A stretch of DNA of 22,565 nt, from positions 1 through 22,565 of the forward strand of contig CAKOHL010000007.1 of NCBI GenBank assembly GCA_934085635.1. Reading direction: 5' to 3'. This DNA is from an uncultured Bacilli bacterium (GTDB taxonomy: Bacteria; Bacillota_I; Bacilli_A; RF39; UBA660). The stretch's first letter is position 1; each line of letters opens with the position of its first letter. The notes beneath the pieces were generated by a model. The model was given only the letters and a program-made list of their open reading frames with translations, ran no database searches and was not told the DNA's origin. A program made the translations under genes and the position numbers. Of this stretch, positions 7,583 to 14,404 are shown one piece after another.

Positions 7583-8520
7583 ACAAAAAAGTAGTAGTTC
7601 TTGGTGGTGGAACAGGAATGAGTGTTTTGCTTCAAGGATTAAAAAAGTTTCCACTTGATATAACAGCAATAGTAAGTGTATCAGATGATGGAAGTAGTAC
7701 AGGAAAACTAAGAGAAGAATTTAATACTCCAGCAGTTGGAGACATAAGAAGAGTTTTAATATCATTATCAGAAACAGAACCTCTAGTAGAAAAACTATTT
7801 AACTACAGATTTAAAACTTGCAGTGACTTAGATGGTCACACAGTTGGTAACTTAATCCTAACAGCAGCAAAAGAAATAACAGGAAACCTAAGTGATGGAA
7901 TAGAAGCATTATCAAAAGTATTTAATCTTAAAGGTAAAGTGGTACCACTTACAGAAGATAACGTTGTACTAATGGCAAAAATGGAAGATGGAAGCATTGT
8001 CGAAGGAGAACACCATATAACAGAAAGTCCTAAAAAAATAAAAGAAGTATTTTATAAAGAAGAACCAATAGTAACTCCAGAAAGCATAGAAGCAATTAAA
8101 AATAGTGATGCCATTATACTAAGTATGGGAAGTGTATACACAAGCATAATACCTAACTTAATAACTAAAGAAATAATAAATGCTATAGATAATTCAAGTG
8201 CTAAAATAATGTATGTATGTAATATGGTAACACAACCAGGAGAAACAGAAGGATTCAAAGTAAGTGACCATATTAACTTACTAAATTCATATTTAGGAAA
8301 AAGAAAGATAGAATACGTACTAGCTAATGACAAAAAAATAGATGAAAATATATTAAAAAGATATCAAACAACAGAACAAAAAGATCAAGTTATTTTAGAT
8401 AAAGAAAACTTAAATAATGTTAAACTTATTGAAGATAATTACTTTACAGTAATAGATAATATAGTAAGACACGATGCATTAAAATTAGCATTTAATATAT
8501 TCACAGAAGTATTCAAATAA
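7579..8520 (+). CDS. yvcK: YvcK/GlmR, UDP-GlcNAc-binding cell-wall regulator
   Basis: 313 residues, full length for the CofD-like YvcK family. Key segments are the N-terminal VVVLGGGTGMSVLLQGLK (about 5-22), SDDGSSTGKLREEF (about 35-48), GDIRRVL, and NLILTAAKEITG. In Bacillus subtilis this protein (GlmR) binds UDP-N-acetylglucosamine, stimulates GlmS and is needed for normal envelope growth on gluconeogenic carbon. It usually sits in a rapZ-yvcK-whiA cluster, but neither partner is in this window. Here it overlaps the end of the VanY-like gene by four bases, linking it to another envelope protein. GGGGG just before its start is the ribosome site. Confidence 0.92.
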   Translation: MNKKVVVLGGGTGMSVLLQGLKKFPLDITAIVSVSDDGSSTGKLREEFNTPAVGDIRRVLISLSETEPLVEKLFNYRFKTCSDLDGHTVGNLILTAAKEITGNLSDGIEALSKVFNLKGKVVPLTEDNVVLMAKMEDGSIVEGEHHITESPKKIKEVFYKEEPIVTPESIEAIKNSDAIILSMGSVYTSIIPNLITKEIINAIDNSSAKIMYVCNMVTQPGETEGFKVSDHINLLNSYLGKRKIEYVLANDKKIDENILKRYQTTEQKDQVILDKENLNNVKLIEDNYFTVIDNIVRHDALKLAFNIFTEVFK

Positions 8521-8558
8521 AAATAACAAAAACACTTTCTATTTCATAAAGTATATTG

Positions 8559-8564
8559 TATAAT
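8559..8564 (+). promoter_or_regulatory. -10 box of the Panacea operon
   Basis: Consensus TATAAT. The -35 candidate TTTCTA at 8536 is poor. The predicted start of transcription is near 8571, at the left edge of the inverted repeat. Confidence 0.5.
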
Positions 8565-8571
8565 TTAATTA

Positions 8572-8598
8572 CTACTAAAGCGCTTAATGTTTTAGTAG
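8572..8598 (+). promoter_or_regulatory. inverted repeat, possible operator or leader hairpin
   Basis: CTACTAAA (8572-8579) and TTTAGTAG (8591-8598) are perfect eight-base arms around an 11-base spacer. They begin at the predicted transcription start. There is no T run, so this is not a terminator. The position suits autoregulation by an antitoxin complex; that is inference. Confidence 0.5.
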
Positions 8599-8623
8599 AA
8601 TATATATGTAAAAGAGGTGCAGA

Positions 8624-9133
8624 ATGAAAAATTATATGTTTGATACTTTAGAATTATCAGAATATATTGTTGATAGTTATTTAAAAGAAAATAATAGAGA
8701 AATATCAGCAATTAAACTGCAAAAAGTTTTGTATTTCTTATTTGCATATTGGGGATCTTATGTGTTGAATAATGAAAAAGGTGAAGTAGAAGAAAAATTA
8801 ACAAATTACAAAAAATATCTATTTAATGATGATATTTATGCCTGGACTTACGGTCCAGTTGTAAAAGAAATTTATAAAGAATTTCGTGATAAAAAATTAA
8901 AAGGAAATATATCTAGAAAAAGTGAAAAAATTTTTAATAACGATATTAATTTAAAAGAAAATATAGATGGACTAATGAATGAATTATTTAGCATTAGTGA
9001 CTTTCAATTAGTAGGTATGTCACATTTAGATAACTGTTGGAAATCAAAGTATAATGCAAATGAAAAAGCACATAATAACAAGATGGATAAGGACGAAATA
9101 ATAGATGAATATGCGCTTAAAACATTACAGTAG
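8624..9133 (+). CDS. Panacea-domain (SocA/GepA-like, DUF4065) antitoxin-type protein
   Basis: 169 residues, all helical, soluble. The family signature is clear: ISAIKLQKVLYFLFAYWG (about 27-44), followed by DIYAWTYGPVVKEIYKEF (about 69-86). Panacea proteins act as antitoxins for many unrelated toxins and also occur in phage and ClpXP-adaptor settings (SocA). The last 29 bases overlap the next gene, the usual layout of such pairs, where the Panacea gene is next to its toxin. GAGGTG before ATG supports the start. The promoter has an inverted repeat close to the transcription start. Confidence 0.8.
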   Translation: MKNYMFDTLELSEYIVDSYLKENNREISAIKLQKVLYFLFAYWGSYVLNNEKGEVEEKLTNYKKYLFNDDIYAWTYGPVVKEIYKEFRDKKLKGNISRKSEKIFNNDINLKENIDGLMNELFSISDFQLVGMSHLDNCWKSKYNANEKAHNNKMDKDEIIDEYALKTLQ

Positions 9134-9662
9134 TACTGTATATAGAAAAAATATTAACACTTCATTTATTGGTAAGAATGCATTAATAAAAAACGATTAT
9201 AATCTTGATATAGATTATGCGTTAAAATCTATTAATAATCCAGAATTAAAATTTACAAATATGATTAAATCGAAAAAAGAACCATATTTTACTTTTTTAA
9301 GAAAAAAATATTTTGAAAACAAAAATAAGGGAATAGATTTAATTAGTGAATTTGAAATTATACCCTTAACATATAAAAAAGAAAAATTAAAAGAAAGATT
9401 TCACAAGTTACTTAATGAAACACATAATAATAAATTTAAAGATTTACCAAATATGATTAAATGTAAATATTCTGATAATAATGCTTTTCAATTTTTTATT
9501 GAATGGATAGATAGTAATCACGCAAGAGTAAACTTTATAGATATATATCACTTAGTTTTTCCCACTCCTAACAAAGAAAGAGGAGAAAAAAAAGTAAATC
9601 TATCAAAAAAATATGAAGATTTAAAAGATTACTCTATTTGTTTAAGTGAAATAAAAAAATGA
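9105..9662 (+). CDS. Panacea-linked protein of unknown family, candidate toxin
   Basis: 185 residues from the ATG at 9105; a second in-frame ATG lies at 9111. AAGGA about 11 bases upstream, inside the preceding gene, can serve as ribosome site. No recognised toxin motif is seen. It is very Lys/Asn-rich, with no membrane segment. The centre is basic and helical (KKEKLKERFHKLLNE near 95-109), followed by FQFFIEWIDSNHARVNFIDIY (about 133-153), which looks like the core sheet. Overlap with a Panacea gene suggests a toxin neutralised by it. It could instead be another partner or a second antitoxin domain. The AT-rich codon use is like that of its neighbour and somewhat more extreme than the housekeeping genes. 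Confidence 0.6.
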   Translation: MNMRLKHYSSTVYRKNINTSFIGKNALIKNDYNLDIDYALKSINNPELKFTNMIKSKKEPYFTFLRKKYFENKNKGIDLISEFEIIPLTYKKEKLKERFHKLLNETHNNKFKDLPNMIKCKYSDNNAFQFFIEWIDSNHARVNFIDIYHLVFPTPNKERGEKKVNLSKKYEDLKDYSICLSEIKK

Positions 9663-9676
9663 AATCATTTTCAAAC

Positions 9677-9706
9677 AAAACTCGAAATAAATATTTCGGG
9701 TTTTAT
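9677..9706 (+). terminator. terminator of the Panacea operon
   Basis: AAAACTCGAAA (9677-9687) pairs over 11 positions with TTTCGGGTTTT (9694-9704), with one T-G pair and a six-base loop. Confidence 0.75.
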
Positions 9707-9713
9707 AGTATTT

Positions 9714-9736
9714 AAAAAAGCCCTGTTTAAGGACTT
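9714..9736 (-). terminator. terminator of tRNA-Ala (minus strand)
   Basis: On the minus strand, AAGTCCT (9736-9730) pairs with AGGGCTT (9724-9718) and is followed by a T run. It lies just downstream of the tRNA. Confidence 0.7.
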
Positions 9737-9748
9737 TAATTTACAAAT

Positions 9749-9825
9749 TGGTGGAGAATGCGGGACTCGAACCCGCGACCCCCTGCGTGCAAGGCAGGTG
9801 CTCTAGCCAACTGAGCCAATTCCCC
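9749..9825 (-). tRNA. tRNA-Ala(TGC)
   Basis: Complete 77-base gene on the minus strand. Acceptor strands GGGGAAT (9825-9819) and ATTCTCC pair with one G-T. The D arm contains GGCTCAGTTGGCTAGAGC. The anticodon arm CCTGC/GCAGG carries TGC, which reads GCN alanine codons. The T arm is GCGGG/CCCGC with TTCGAGT, and CCA is encoded (9751-9749). Confidence 0.97.
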
Positions 9826-9923
9826 ACGGTAGGCACTTGATTAAATCAAGCAATAAAATAATAACATAAAAAGTGGATACGTGTCAACACTTTTAATCAT
9901 TTAAATTAAAAAAAATATCATTT

Positions 9924-9952
9924 TTGACAAAATGTACTTAATATGGTATAAT
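9924..9952 (+). promoter_or_regulatory. consensus sigma-A promoter, near copy of the one at 3012
   Basis: TTGACA (9924-9929), 17 bases, TATAAT (9947-9952), with extended TGG. The match to the 3012 promoter runs from the -35 into the leader (GTTATG) with two mismatches and one added T. Confidence 0.9.
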
Positions 9953-9981
9953 TTTAAATAGTTATGAAAGGAATGATATAG

Positions 9982-10296
9982 ATGAATTTAATTTTACCAG
10001 AAAATCTAAAAAATGAAAAAGCAGTTTATATTATTTCCATATACAGTGATATGCTAATTATTGCAAGTGAAAATAAATTCAAACCTGAGATAATATTACA
10101 AAGCACAGATTTATCACAAAAGGAAGCTAAAAATATTTGTAGAGTCCTATGCGCTAATACCAATAAATACATAGTTAAAAATGGAACTATAGATATAAAA
10201 AATCCACCATTTGATATAACTAAAGGAGCAATTATAACAAAAGATGGTTACTTCTACATAGTAAATATGGAAGAAGAAATAAAAAAAGCTATTTAA
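9982..10296 (+). CDS. small protein of unknown function
   Basis: 104 residues, soluble, with two cysteines (ICRVLC, about 54-58). I do not recognise a family. Strand-rich segments (AVYIISIYSDMLIIASE near 14-30 and GAIITKDGYFYIVNM near 82-96) flank a helix (SQKEAKNICRVLCAN near 45-60), an alpha/beta arrangement. AAGGA precedes ATG by about ten bases; an earlier ATG at 9973 hits a stop at once. It is expressed alone from the strong promoter at 9924 and ends at a hairpin terminator. No function can be given. Confidence 0.65.
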   Translation: MNLILPENLKNEKAVYIISIYSDMLIIASENKFKPEIILQSTDLSQKEAKNICRVLCANTNKYIVKNGTIDIKNPPFDITKGAIITKDGYFYIVNMEEEIKKAI

Positions 10297-10306
10297 TTAT
10301 TACATT

Positions 10307-10345
10307 AACATATTTTAAATTAAAACTTGAAATATGTTTTTCTTT
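10307..10345 (+). terminator. probable terminator
   Basis: AACATATTT (10307-10315) pairs with AAATATGTT (10330-10338) across an AT-rich loop, followed by TTTCTTTT. The stem is weak because it is nearly all A-T. Confidence 0.55.
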
Positions 10346-10354
10346 TGGTATACT
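10346..10354 (+). promoter_or_regulatory. extended -10 promoter
   Basis: TGGTATACT (TGn plus TATACT) lies about 20 bases before the ATG at 10375, so the leader is little more than the AGGAGA ribosome site. It may overlap the end of the preceding terminator. Confidence 0.5.
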
Positions 10355-10374
10355 TATTTTAGGAGAATAACAAT

Positions 10375-10884
10375 ATGAAATACAAATTTAGAAACGAATT
10401 ACTTGAAAAAGATGAAGAATTTAAAACTATTTTTACAAACCTTATTAATACTGGAGAAATAAATGAATTTGATGACAAAATAAAAAGCATAATTCTAAGA
10501 GATAGAACTGCCATTGTAATAGGCAAAGAACCACTTGCTTTTAAAGACTTATTTCATCAAGGAATAACTGGTGGAAAATGTAAACTATGTGCATTCGAAC
10601 TAGTTTTACTTCTTGATAAACTAGGAATCTATAGTGAAGCAGTGTATACTAATAACAAATACTTCATAAACACAGAAGGCTCATATGATGGTGGTCACTG
10701 GTATGTAGAAGCATATTTTGATAAAGAACCACTTCTAATTGACACTAGCCTAATGATAACTGGAAATGCTGATGCCTTTAAAAAACTAGGTCATAAAATA
10801 ATAAGAAAATGTGATATAGACACACTATTTAAAGAAAACTCAGAACTAATAGATTACTATGAAAATATGATTATTCATAAGTAA
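10375..10884 (+). CDS. transglutaminase-like cysteine protein
   Basis: 169 residues, soluble. GGKCKLCAFELVLLLDKLG (67-85) is the nucleophile helix with Cys69 or Cys72. GGHWYVEAYF (106-115) gives His108 and LLIDTSL (120-126) gives Asp123, the order and spacing of a transglutaminase-like Cys-His-Asp triad. The reaction could be peptide cleavage, crosslinking or N-acyl transfer; the substrate is unknown. AGGAGA before ATG supports the start. The last 14 bases overlap the convergent yolD-like gene, and the transcription terminator for this gene lies inside that neighbour. Confidence 0.7.
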   Translation: MKYKFRNELLEKDEEFKTIFTNLINTGEINEFDDKIKSIILRDRTAIVIGKEPLAFKDLFHQGITGGKCKLCAFELVLLLDKLGIYSEAVYTNNKYFINTEGSYDGGHWYVEAYFDKEPLLIDTSLMITGNADAFKKLGHKIIRKCDIDTLFKENSELIDYYENMIIHK

Positions 10885-11179
10885 TATTAATAATATCTCT
10901 AAAATATATTCTTGCATTATTAACAAGAATATATTTTTCTAATGTATTAACTTTATCAATAATGCCACTTTTACTTAAAAGGAAGCCTTTACTAAAATAC
11001 TTAACTCTAATCTGCATATTCTCAGTAATAGCCATAGTTAAAACATCATTAATCTCAAAAATTCTATCCTCCATTATAACAGGTTTATCTATTTTCTTTC
11101 TTTCCATCTCAATCATATGCATATCATTGCTATTGAGCAAAGTATTAAAAGGTTTCCACTTAATCATACCACGATCCAT
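10871..11179 (-). CDS. YolD-like protein
   Basis: 102 residues. It begins MDRGMIKWKPFNTLL, the typical start of the YolD family, then MEDRIFEINDVL and VKYFSKGFLL, and ends in a short strand-rich tail. YolD proteins are small, accompany Y-family UvrX-type polymerases in Bacilli and are thought to modulate them or relate to UmuD by fold. Here it lies six bases after the polymerase gene on the same strand. AAGGAGTGAT gives a strong ribosome site. The 3' end overlaps the convergent transglutaminase-like gene by 14 bases and contains that gene's terminator hairpin. Confidence 0.85.
   Translation of the reverse strand: MDRGMIKWKPFNTLLNSNDMHMIEMERKKIDKPVIMEDRIFEINDVLTMAITENMQIRVKYFSKGFLLSKSGIIDKVNTLEKYILVNNARIYFRDIINITYE
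10902..10939 (+). terminator. intrinsic terminator embedded in yolD coding sequence
   Basis: AAATATATTCTTG (10902-10914) pairs perfectly over 13 bases with CAAGAATATATTT (10924-10936), loop nine bases, followed by TT and CT. It is downstream of the plus-strand transglutaminase-like gene and inside the minus-strand yolD reading frame (codons for KYILVNNARIYF). Confidence 0.75.
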
Positions 11180-11185
11180 TTTAAA

Positions 11186-12439
11186 TCACTCCTTATTATG
11201 ACCTCCCATCTTAGTATTTCTATTTTTAATAGTACTATAATTAAGTAAACTAGAGGCCTTCAATATAGAATTATCTCCATACCTTTTAGTTATATCATCT
11301 AAAACATCACTAATAGTATTATCCTTTACTTCTTCACTTACTGTTTCAAATAAATTTAACTGTTCATAATTAGTATTTTCAAGTTTACCTAAAGATATAC
11401 TTATTTTCCTAATTGGTAAATCCTCAATAAATGCATCATAAATATACTTACAAGCTTCATATATTTTATTTTCATTATCAGTAGCTGAACTTAACTTTCT
11501 CGTATGATAAAATCCACCTCCAACACTTCTAGAATAACCTATACCAAATCCTACACTAGAAGTACTTTTCTTATTCTTCCTAAGCCTTTTACTAACAACA
11601 AAGCACATTTCCTTAACAATAAGAAGTGCTTCCTCAGCATCATAATCTTTATAAAGTATCTGACTAAGTCCATAACTCTTATTTTTACTCTCAAAATTAT
11701 TCTCTCTAATATTACTAGTATCAATTCCATTCGCGTGCATATAAAGTTCCTCTCCAAGAACCCCAAATCTTTTCTTATAAAATTCCTTAGGATACTTATT
11801 AATATCTCCAACTTTCTTTATACCAAGATCATTTAACTTTTTCATAGTTTTTGACCCAATACCCCACATCTCATCTAGTGGAGAAATATTCCATAACTTA
11901 GTTTGAACATCAGCATAAGTCCACTTTGCAATAAAATCAGGAGAATGTTTAGATTCAGTATCTAAAGCAACCTTAGCAAGCAGTAAATTTGGTCCAATTC
12001 CACACGTACTAGTAAGCCCAGTTCTTTCCTTAATAGTACTCATTATCTTTTTAGCAAGACTAACATCATCTAACTTATATAACTTTAAATAATCAGTAAC
12101 ATCTAAAAAAGACTCATCAATAGAATAAACGTGCATATCTTCCTTAGCCACAAAATCTAAAAACACATTAATAACTTCTTTACTTTTTTTAACATATAAA
12201 CTCATTCTAGGTTTAGCAGTTATATACTTAACACCTTTAGGTATCTCAAAAACTCTACCTCTAGACGGAACACCAAAAGTTTTCATATATGGTGTAACAG
12301 CCAAAGTAATCGCCCCTCCACCTCTAGCAGGGTCAGCAACGACAAGTGGAGTAGTAAACGGATCCAAATTTCTCTCAACACACTCAACTGAAGCAAAAAA
12401 ACTCTTTAAATCAATACACAAAATATGTTTTTCTTCCAT
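11186..12439 (-). CDS. UvrX-type Y-family DNA polymerase
   Basis: 417 residues from the ATG at 12439 (AAAGGTGGT upstream); GTG codons at 12451 and 12448 overlap that ribosome site and are less likely starts. It is a translesion polymerase of the UvrX/ImpB-MucB-SamB group. Visible features are the catalytic aspartate strand ILCIDLKSFFASVEC (near residue 4), PLVVADP, VYSIDESFLDVT with the SIDE motif (near 105), the helix-hairpin-helix GIGSKTMKKLNDLGI (near 195), and a C-terminal little-finger region. It forms an operon with yolD. The promoter at 12467-12495 has TTGAAT and an extended TATATT. No complete LexA box (GAACN4GTTC) is seen, so SOS control is not shown. Confidence 0.92.
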   Translation of the reverse strand: MEEKHILCIDLKSFFASVECVERNLDPFTTPLVVADPARGGGAITLAVTPYMKTFGVPSRGRVFEIPKGVKYITAKPRMSLYVKKSKEVINVFLDFVAKEDMHVYSIDESFLDVTDYLKLYKLDDVSLAKKIMSTIKERTGLTSTCGIGPNLLLAKVALDTESKHSPDFIAKWTYADVQTKLWNISPLDEMWGIGSKTMKKLNDLGIKKVGDINKYPKEFYKKRFGVLGEELYMHANGIDTSNIRENNFESKNKSYGLSQILYKDYDAEEALLIVKEMCFVVSKRLRKNKKSTSSVGFGIGYSRSVGGGFYHTRKLSSATDNENKIYEACKYIYDAFIEDLPIRKISISLGKLENTNYEQLNLFETVSEEVKDNTISDVLDDITKRYGDNSILKASSLLNYSTIKNRNTKMGGHNKE

Positions 12440-12466
12440 ATATAACACCACCTTTTGTTCGTTTTA

Positions 12467-12495
12467 AATATACCATATTTTTGTTTGCAATTCAA
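12467..12495 (-). promoter_or_regulatory. promoter of the polymerase-yolD operon
   Basis: Minus strand: TTGAAT (12495-12490), 17 bases, TATATT (12472-12467) with TGG directly before the -10. A GAAC half-site lies between promoter and ribosome site but has no matching GTTC. Confidence 0.7.
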
Positions 12496-12557
12496 TATCC
12501 AAATAATGGAATTAATAAAAAAGAATCAAATACATAAACTTAAATAGGAGGCACAAA

Positions 12558-12887
12558 ATGAAAAAAGGATTACCAAGTGTATTTGCAAACAGAAGAGTAG
12601 GTATAATAAACAATAATGAAGAAACATACTACTCAAAAGAAAGTGAAAAAAATAACATAAAAAGTAATGACATAGTAATGGATGACAACTTTAGAAAAAT
12701 ACTAATTAACAAAAAAATAAATGACTTATTTAATAGCAGTAGTTTTGTCTATAAAGTAAATGCCATAATAACAACTAAAGAAGGTGATAAAAACGTTGCC
12801 CTAATAGCTAAAGGAAAAGATTCACTTTTAACAATAACAAATGAAAAAATTAATATAGATGACATATTAGACATTAAAAGAGGATAA
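12558..12887 (+). CDS. small protein of unknown function
   Basis: 109 residues, soluble, no cysteine. It begins MKKGLPSVFAN, then has a charged, probably disordered linker (residues 17-45) and a compact C-terminal alpha/beta part: FVYKVNAIITTKEGDKNVALIAKG (about 58-81), then LLTITNEKINIDDILDIKR. I do not recognise a family. AGGAGG seven bases before ATG supports the start. It precedes miaB in the same orientation but has its own weak terminator, and miaB has a promoter-like sequence. It does not resemble YmcA, which follows miaB in Bacillus subtilis. Confidence 0.65.
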   Translation: MKKGLPSVFANRRVGIINNNEETYYSKESEKNNIKSNDIVMDDNFRKILINKKINDLFNSSSFVYKVNAIITTKEGDKNVALIAKGKDSLLTITNEKINIDDILDIKRG

Positions 12888-12900
12888 CTCTTCTTTTTTT
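12878..12900 (+). terminator. weak terminator
   Basis: AAGAG (12878-12882) pairs with CTCTT (12888-12892) around GATAA, followed by C and a long T run. The stem overlaps the stop codon of the gene before it. The short stem suggests partial read-through to miaB. Confidence 0.5.
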
Positions 12901-12929
12901 AATTTACAATATACTTTTTAAATAACCCG

Positions 12930-12938
12930 TGCTATACT
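12930..12938 (+). promoter_or_regulatory. extended -10 promoter of miaB
   Basis: TGCTATACT (TGn plus TATACT), 24 bases before the miaB start. No -35 at proper spacing. Confidence 0.5.
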
Positions 12939-12962
12939 TATTACTGAGAAAGAAGTGATTAT

Positions 12963-14375
12963 ATGAATTTACCTAATATGTTAGAAGCAAAAAAAAGAGA
13001 TAAAGATGCTGAAATAAAAAATTATGAATATAAAGAAGTAAAACTAGATAGTAGTCTAATTGGTAAAAAATACTTTGTAAGAACATATGGCTGTCAAATG
13101 AATGAGCACGATGGAGAAAGAGTTAAAGGAGTACTTTCTAAAGAAGGCATGATAGAAACAGAAAACATTGAAGAAGCAAGTGTAATAATTCTAAACACAT
13201 GTGCCATTAGAGAAAACGCCCACGACAAAGTATTTGGTTTTCTAGGCTTAGTAAAAAAACTTAAAGAAACTCACGACATCTTATTAGGAATATGTGGTTG
13301 TATGGCACAAGAAGAAAGTGTAGTAAATGAAATAATGTCTAAATACAAATATGTTGACTTTGTCTTTGGAACACATAACTTAAATAATATGATAAATGTA
13401 ATCAATGAAAGAATAAACAGTGGTAAGCAAAACATTGAAGTATATAGTGAACTTGGAAGTATATGTGAAGGAATACCAGAAAAAAGAGAAAGTAAATACT
13501 CAGCTTGGGTAGACATACAACTTGGCTGTGATAAATTCTGTACATACTGCATAGTGCCATACACAAGAGGAACTCAAAGAAGTAGAAAAAAAGAAAACAT
13601 AATTGAAGAAGTAGAGAAACTTAAAAATGAAGGATACTTAGAAGTAACTCTCCTAGGTCAAAACGTAAATGCTTACGGTAAAGACTTATACGAAAATTAC
13701 ACATTAGCGAATCTATTAGAAGACGTAAGTAAAACTGAAATACCTAGAATAAGATTCGTAACAAGTCACCCTTGGGATTTCACAGACGAAATGATCGAAG
13801 TAATAAAAAAATATGACAATGTAATGCCATACGTACACTTACCAATTCAAAGTGGCAGTGACAGAATACTAAAACTTATGGGTAGAAAATACACTATAGA
13901 TGAATACTTAAAATTATATAACAAAATAAGAAAAGAAGTTAAAGGCGTTAGCATAACAACTGACATAATTGTTGGATTCCCGGGAGAAACAGAAGAAGAC
14001 TTTGAAGAAACACTAAAAATAGTAAATGAATGTAAATTTGACGGAGCCTTTACTTTTGCATTCAGTCCAAGAGAAGGTACGCCAGCTGCTAAACTAAAAG
14101 ACAATACAACACTAGAAGAAAAAAATGAACGTCTTCATAGACTTAATGAAATAGTAAATAAATATAGTAATGAAGCAAACCAAAAAATGGTTGGTAAAAT
14201 AGAAAAATGCTTAGTAACAGGAATAAGTGAAAAAGACTCATCTAAATATATGGGTTACACTGAAAATATGAAACTTGTAAACATAATTAGTAATGAAAAC
14301 ATAATCGGACAAATAGTAAATGTAAAAATAGATGAAGCAAAAAGCTTTAGCCTAAATGGTACTAAAGTAAACTAA
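12963..14375 (+). CDS. miaB: MiaB, tRNA-2-methylthio-N6-isopentenyladenosine synthase
   Basis: 470 residues, full length. It is a radical-SAM methylthiotransferase that adds methylthio to i6A37 of tRNAs reading UNN codons. The N-terminal domain holds the auxiliary cluster cysteines Cys44 (TYGCQMN), Cys80 (LNTCAIREN) and Cys113 (CGCMAQEE). The radical-SAM cluster is Cys189-Cys193-Cys196 (GCDKFCTYC). A C-terminal TRAM domain (about 408-470) binds tRNA. An N-terminal extension of about 35 residues precedes the first domain, as in Bacillus MiaB. GAAGTGAT gives a modest ribosome site. In Bacillus subtilis miaB (ymcB) lies close to cotE; here cotE is one gene away. Confidence 0.96.
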   Translation: MNLPNMLEAKKRDKDAEIKNYEYKEVKLDSSLIGKKYFVRTYGCQMNEHDGERVKGVLSKEGMIETENIEEASVIILNTCAIRENAHDKVFGFLGLVKKLKETHDILLGICGCMAQEESVVNEIMSKYKYVDFVFGTHNLNNMINVINERINSGKQNIEVYSELGSICEGIPEKRESKYSAWVDIQLGCDKFCTYCIVPYTRGTQRSRKKENIIEEVEKLKNEGYLEVTLLGQNVNAYGKDLYENYTLANLLEDVSKTEIPRIRFVTSHPWDFTDEMIEVIKKYDNVMPYVHLPIQSGSDRILKLMGRKYTIDEYLKLYNKIRKEVKGVSITTDIIVGFPGETEEDFEETLKIVNECKFDGAFTFAFSPREGTPAAKLKDNTTLEEKNERLHRLNEIVNKYSNEANQKMVGKIEKCLVTGISEKDSSKYMGYTENMKLVNIISNENIIGQIVNVKIDEAKSFSLNGTKVN

Positions 14376-14404
14376 AAAGAGACAAATTTAATAGTCTCTT
14401 TTAT
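14375..14404. terminator. bidirectional terminator between miaB and the minus-strand gene
   Basis: AAAAGAGAC (14375-14383) and GTCTCTTTT (14394-14402) with a ten-base loop and T-rich tails on both strands. The right arm overlaps the end of the minus-strand gene. Confidence 0.85.

Noticed and set aside
11504..11836. Plus-strand reading frame opposite the polymerase gene
   Set aside because: Antisense to a clear family member, Ile/Ser/Thr-rich low-complexity content and no ribosome site; a shadow of the real gene.
12440..12451. Longer UvrX-type polymerase starting at GTG codons
   Set aside because: They fall in the AAAGGTGGT ribosome site of the ATG at 12439, which gives the usual family N-terminus.
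12450..12470. LexA (SOS) box before the polymerase operon
   Set aside because: A GAAC half-site is present but the matching GTTC at four bases spacing is absent, so SOS control is not supported.
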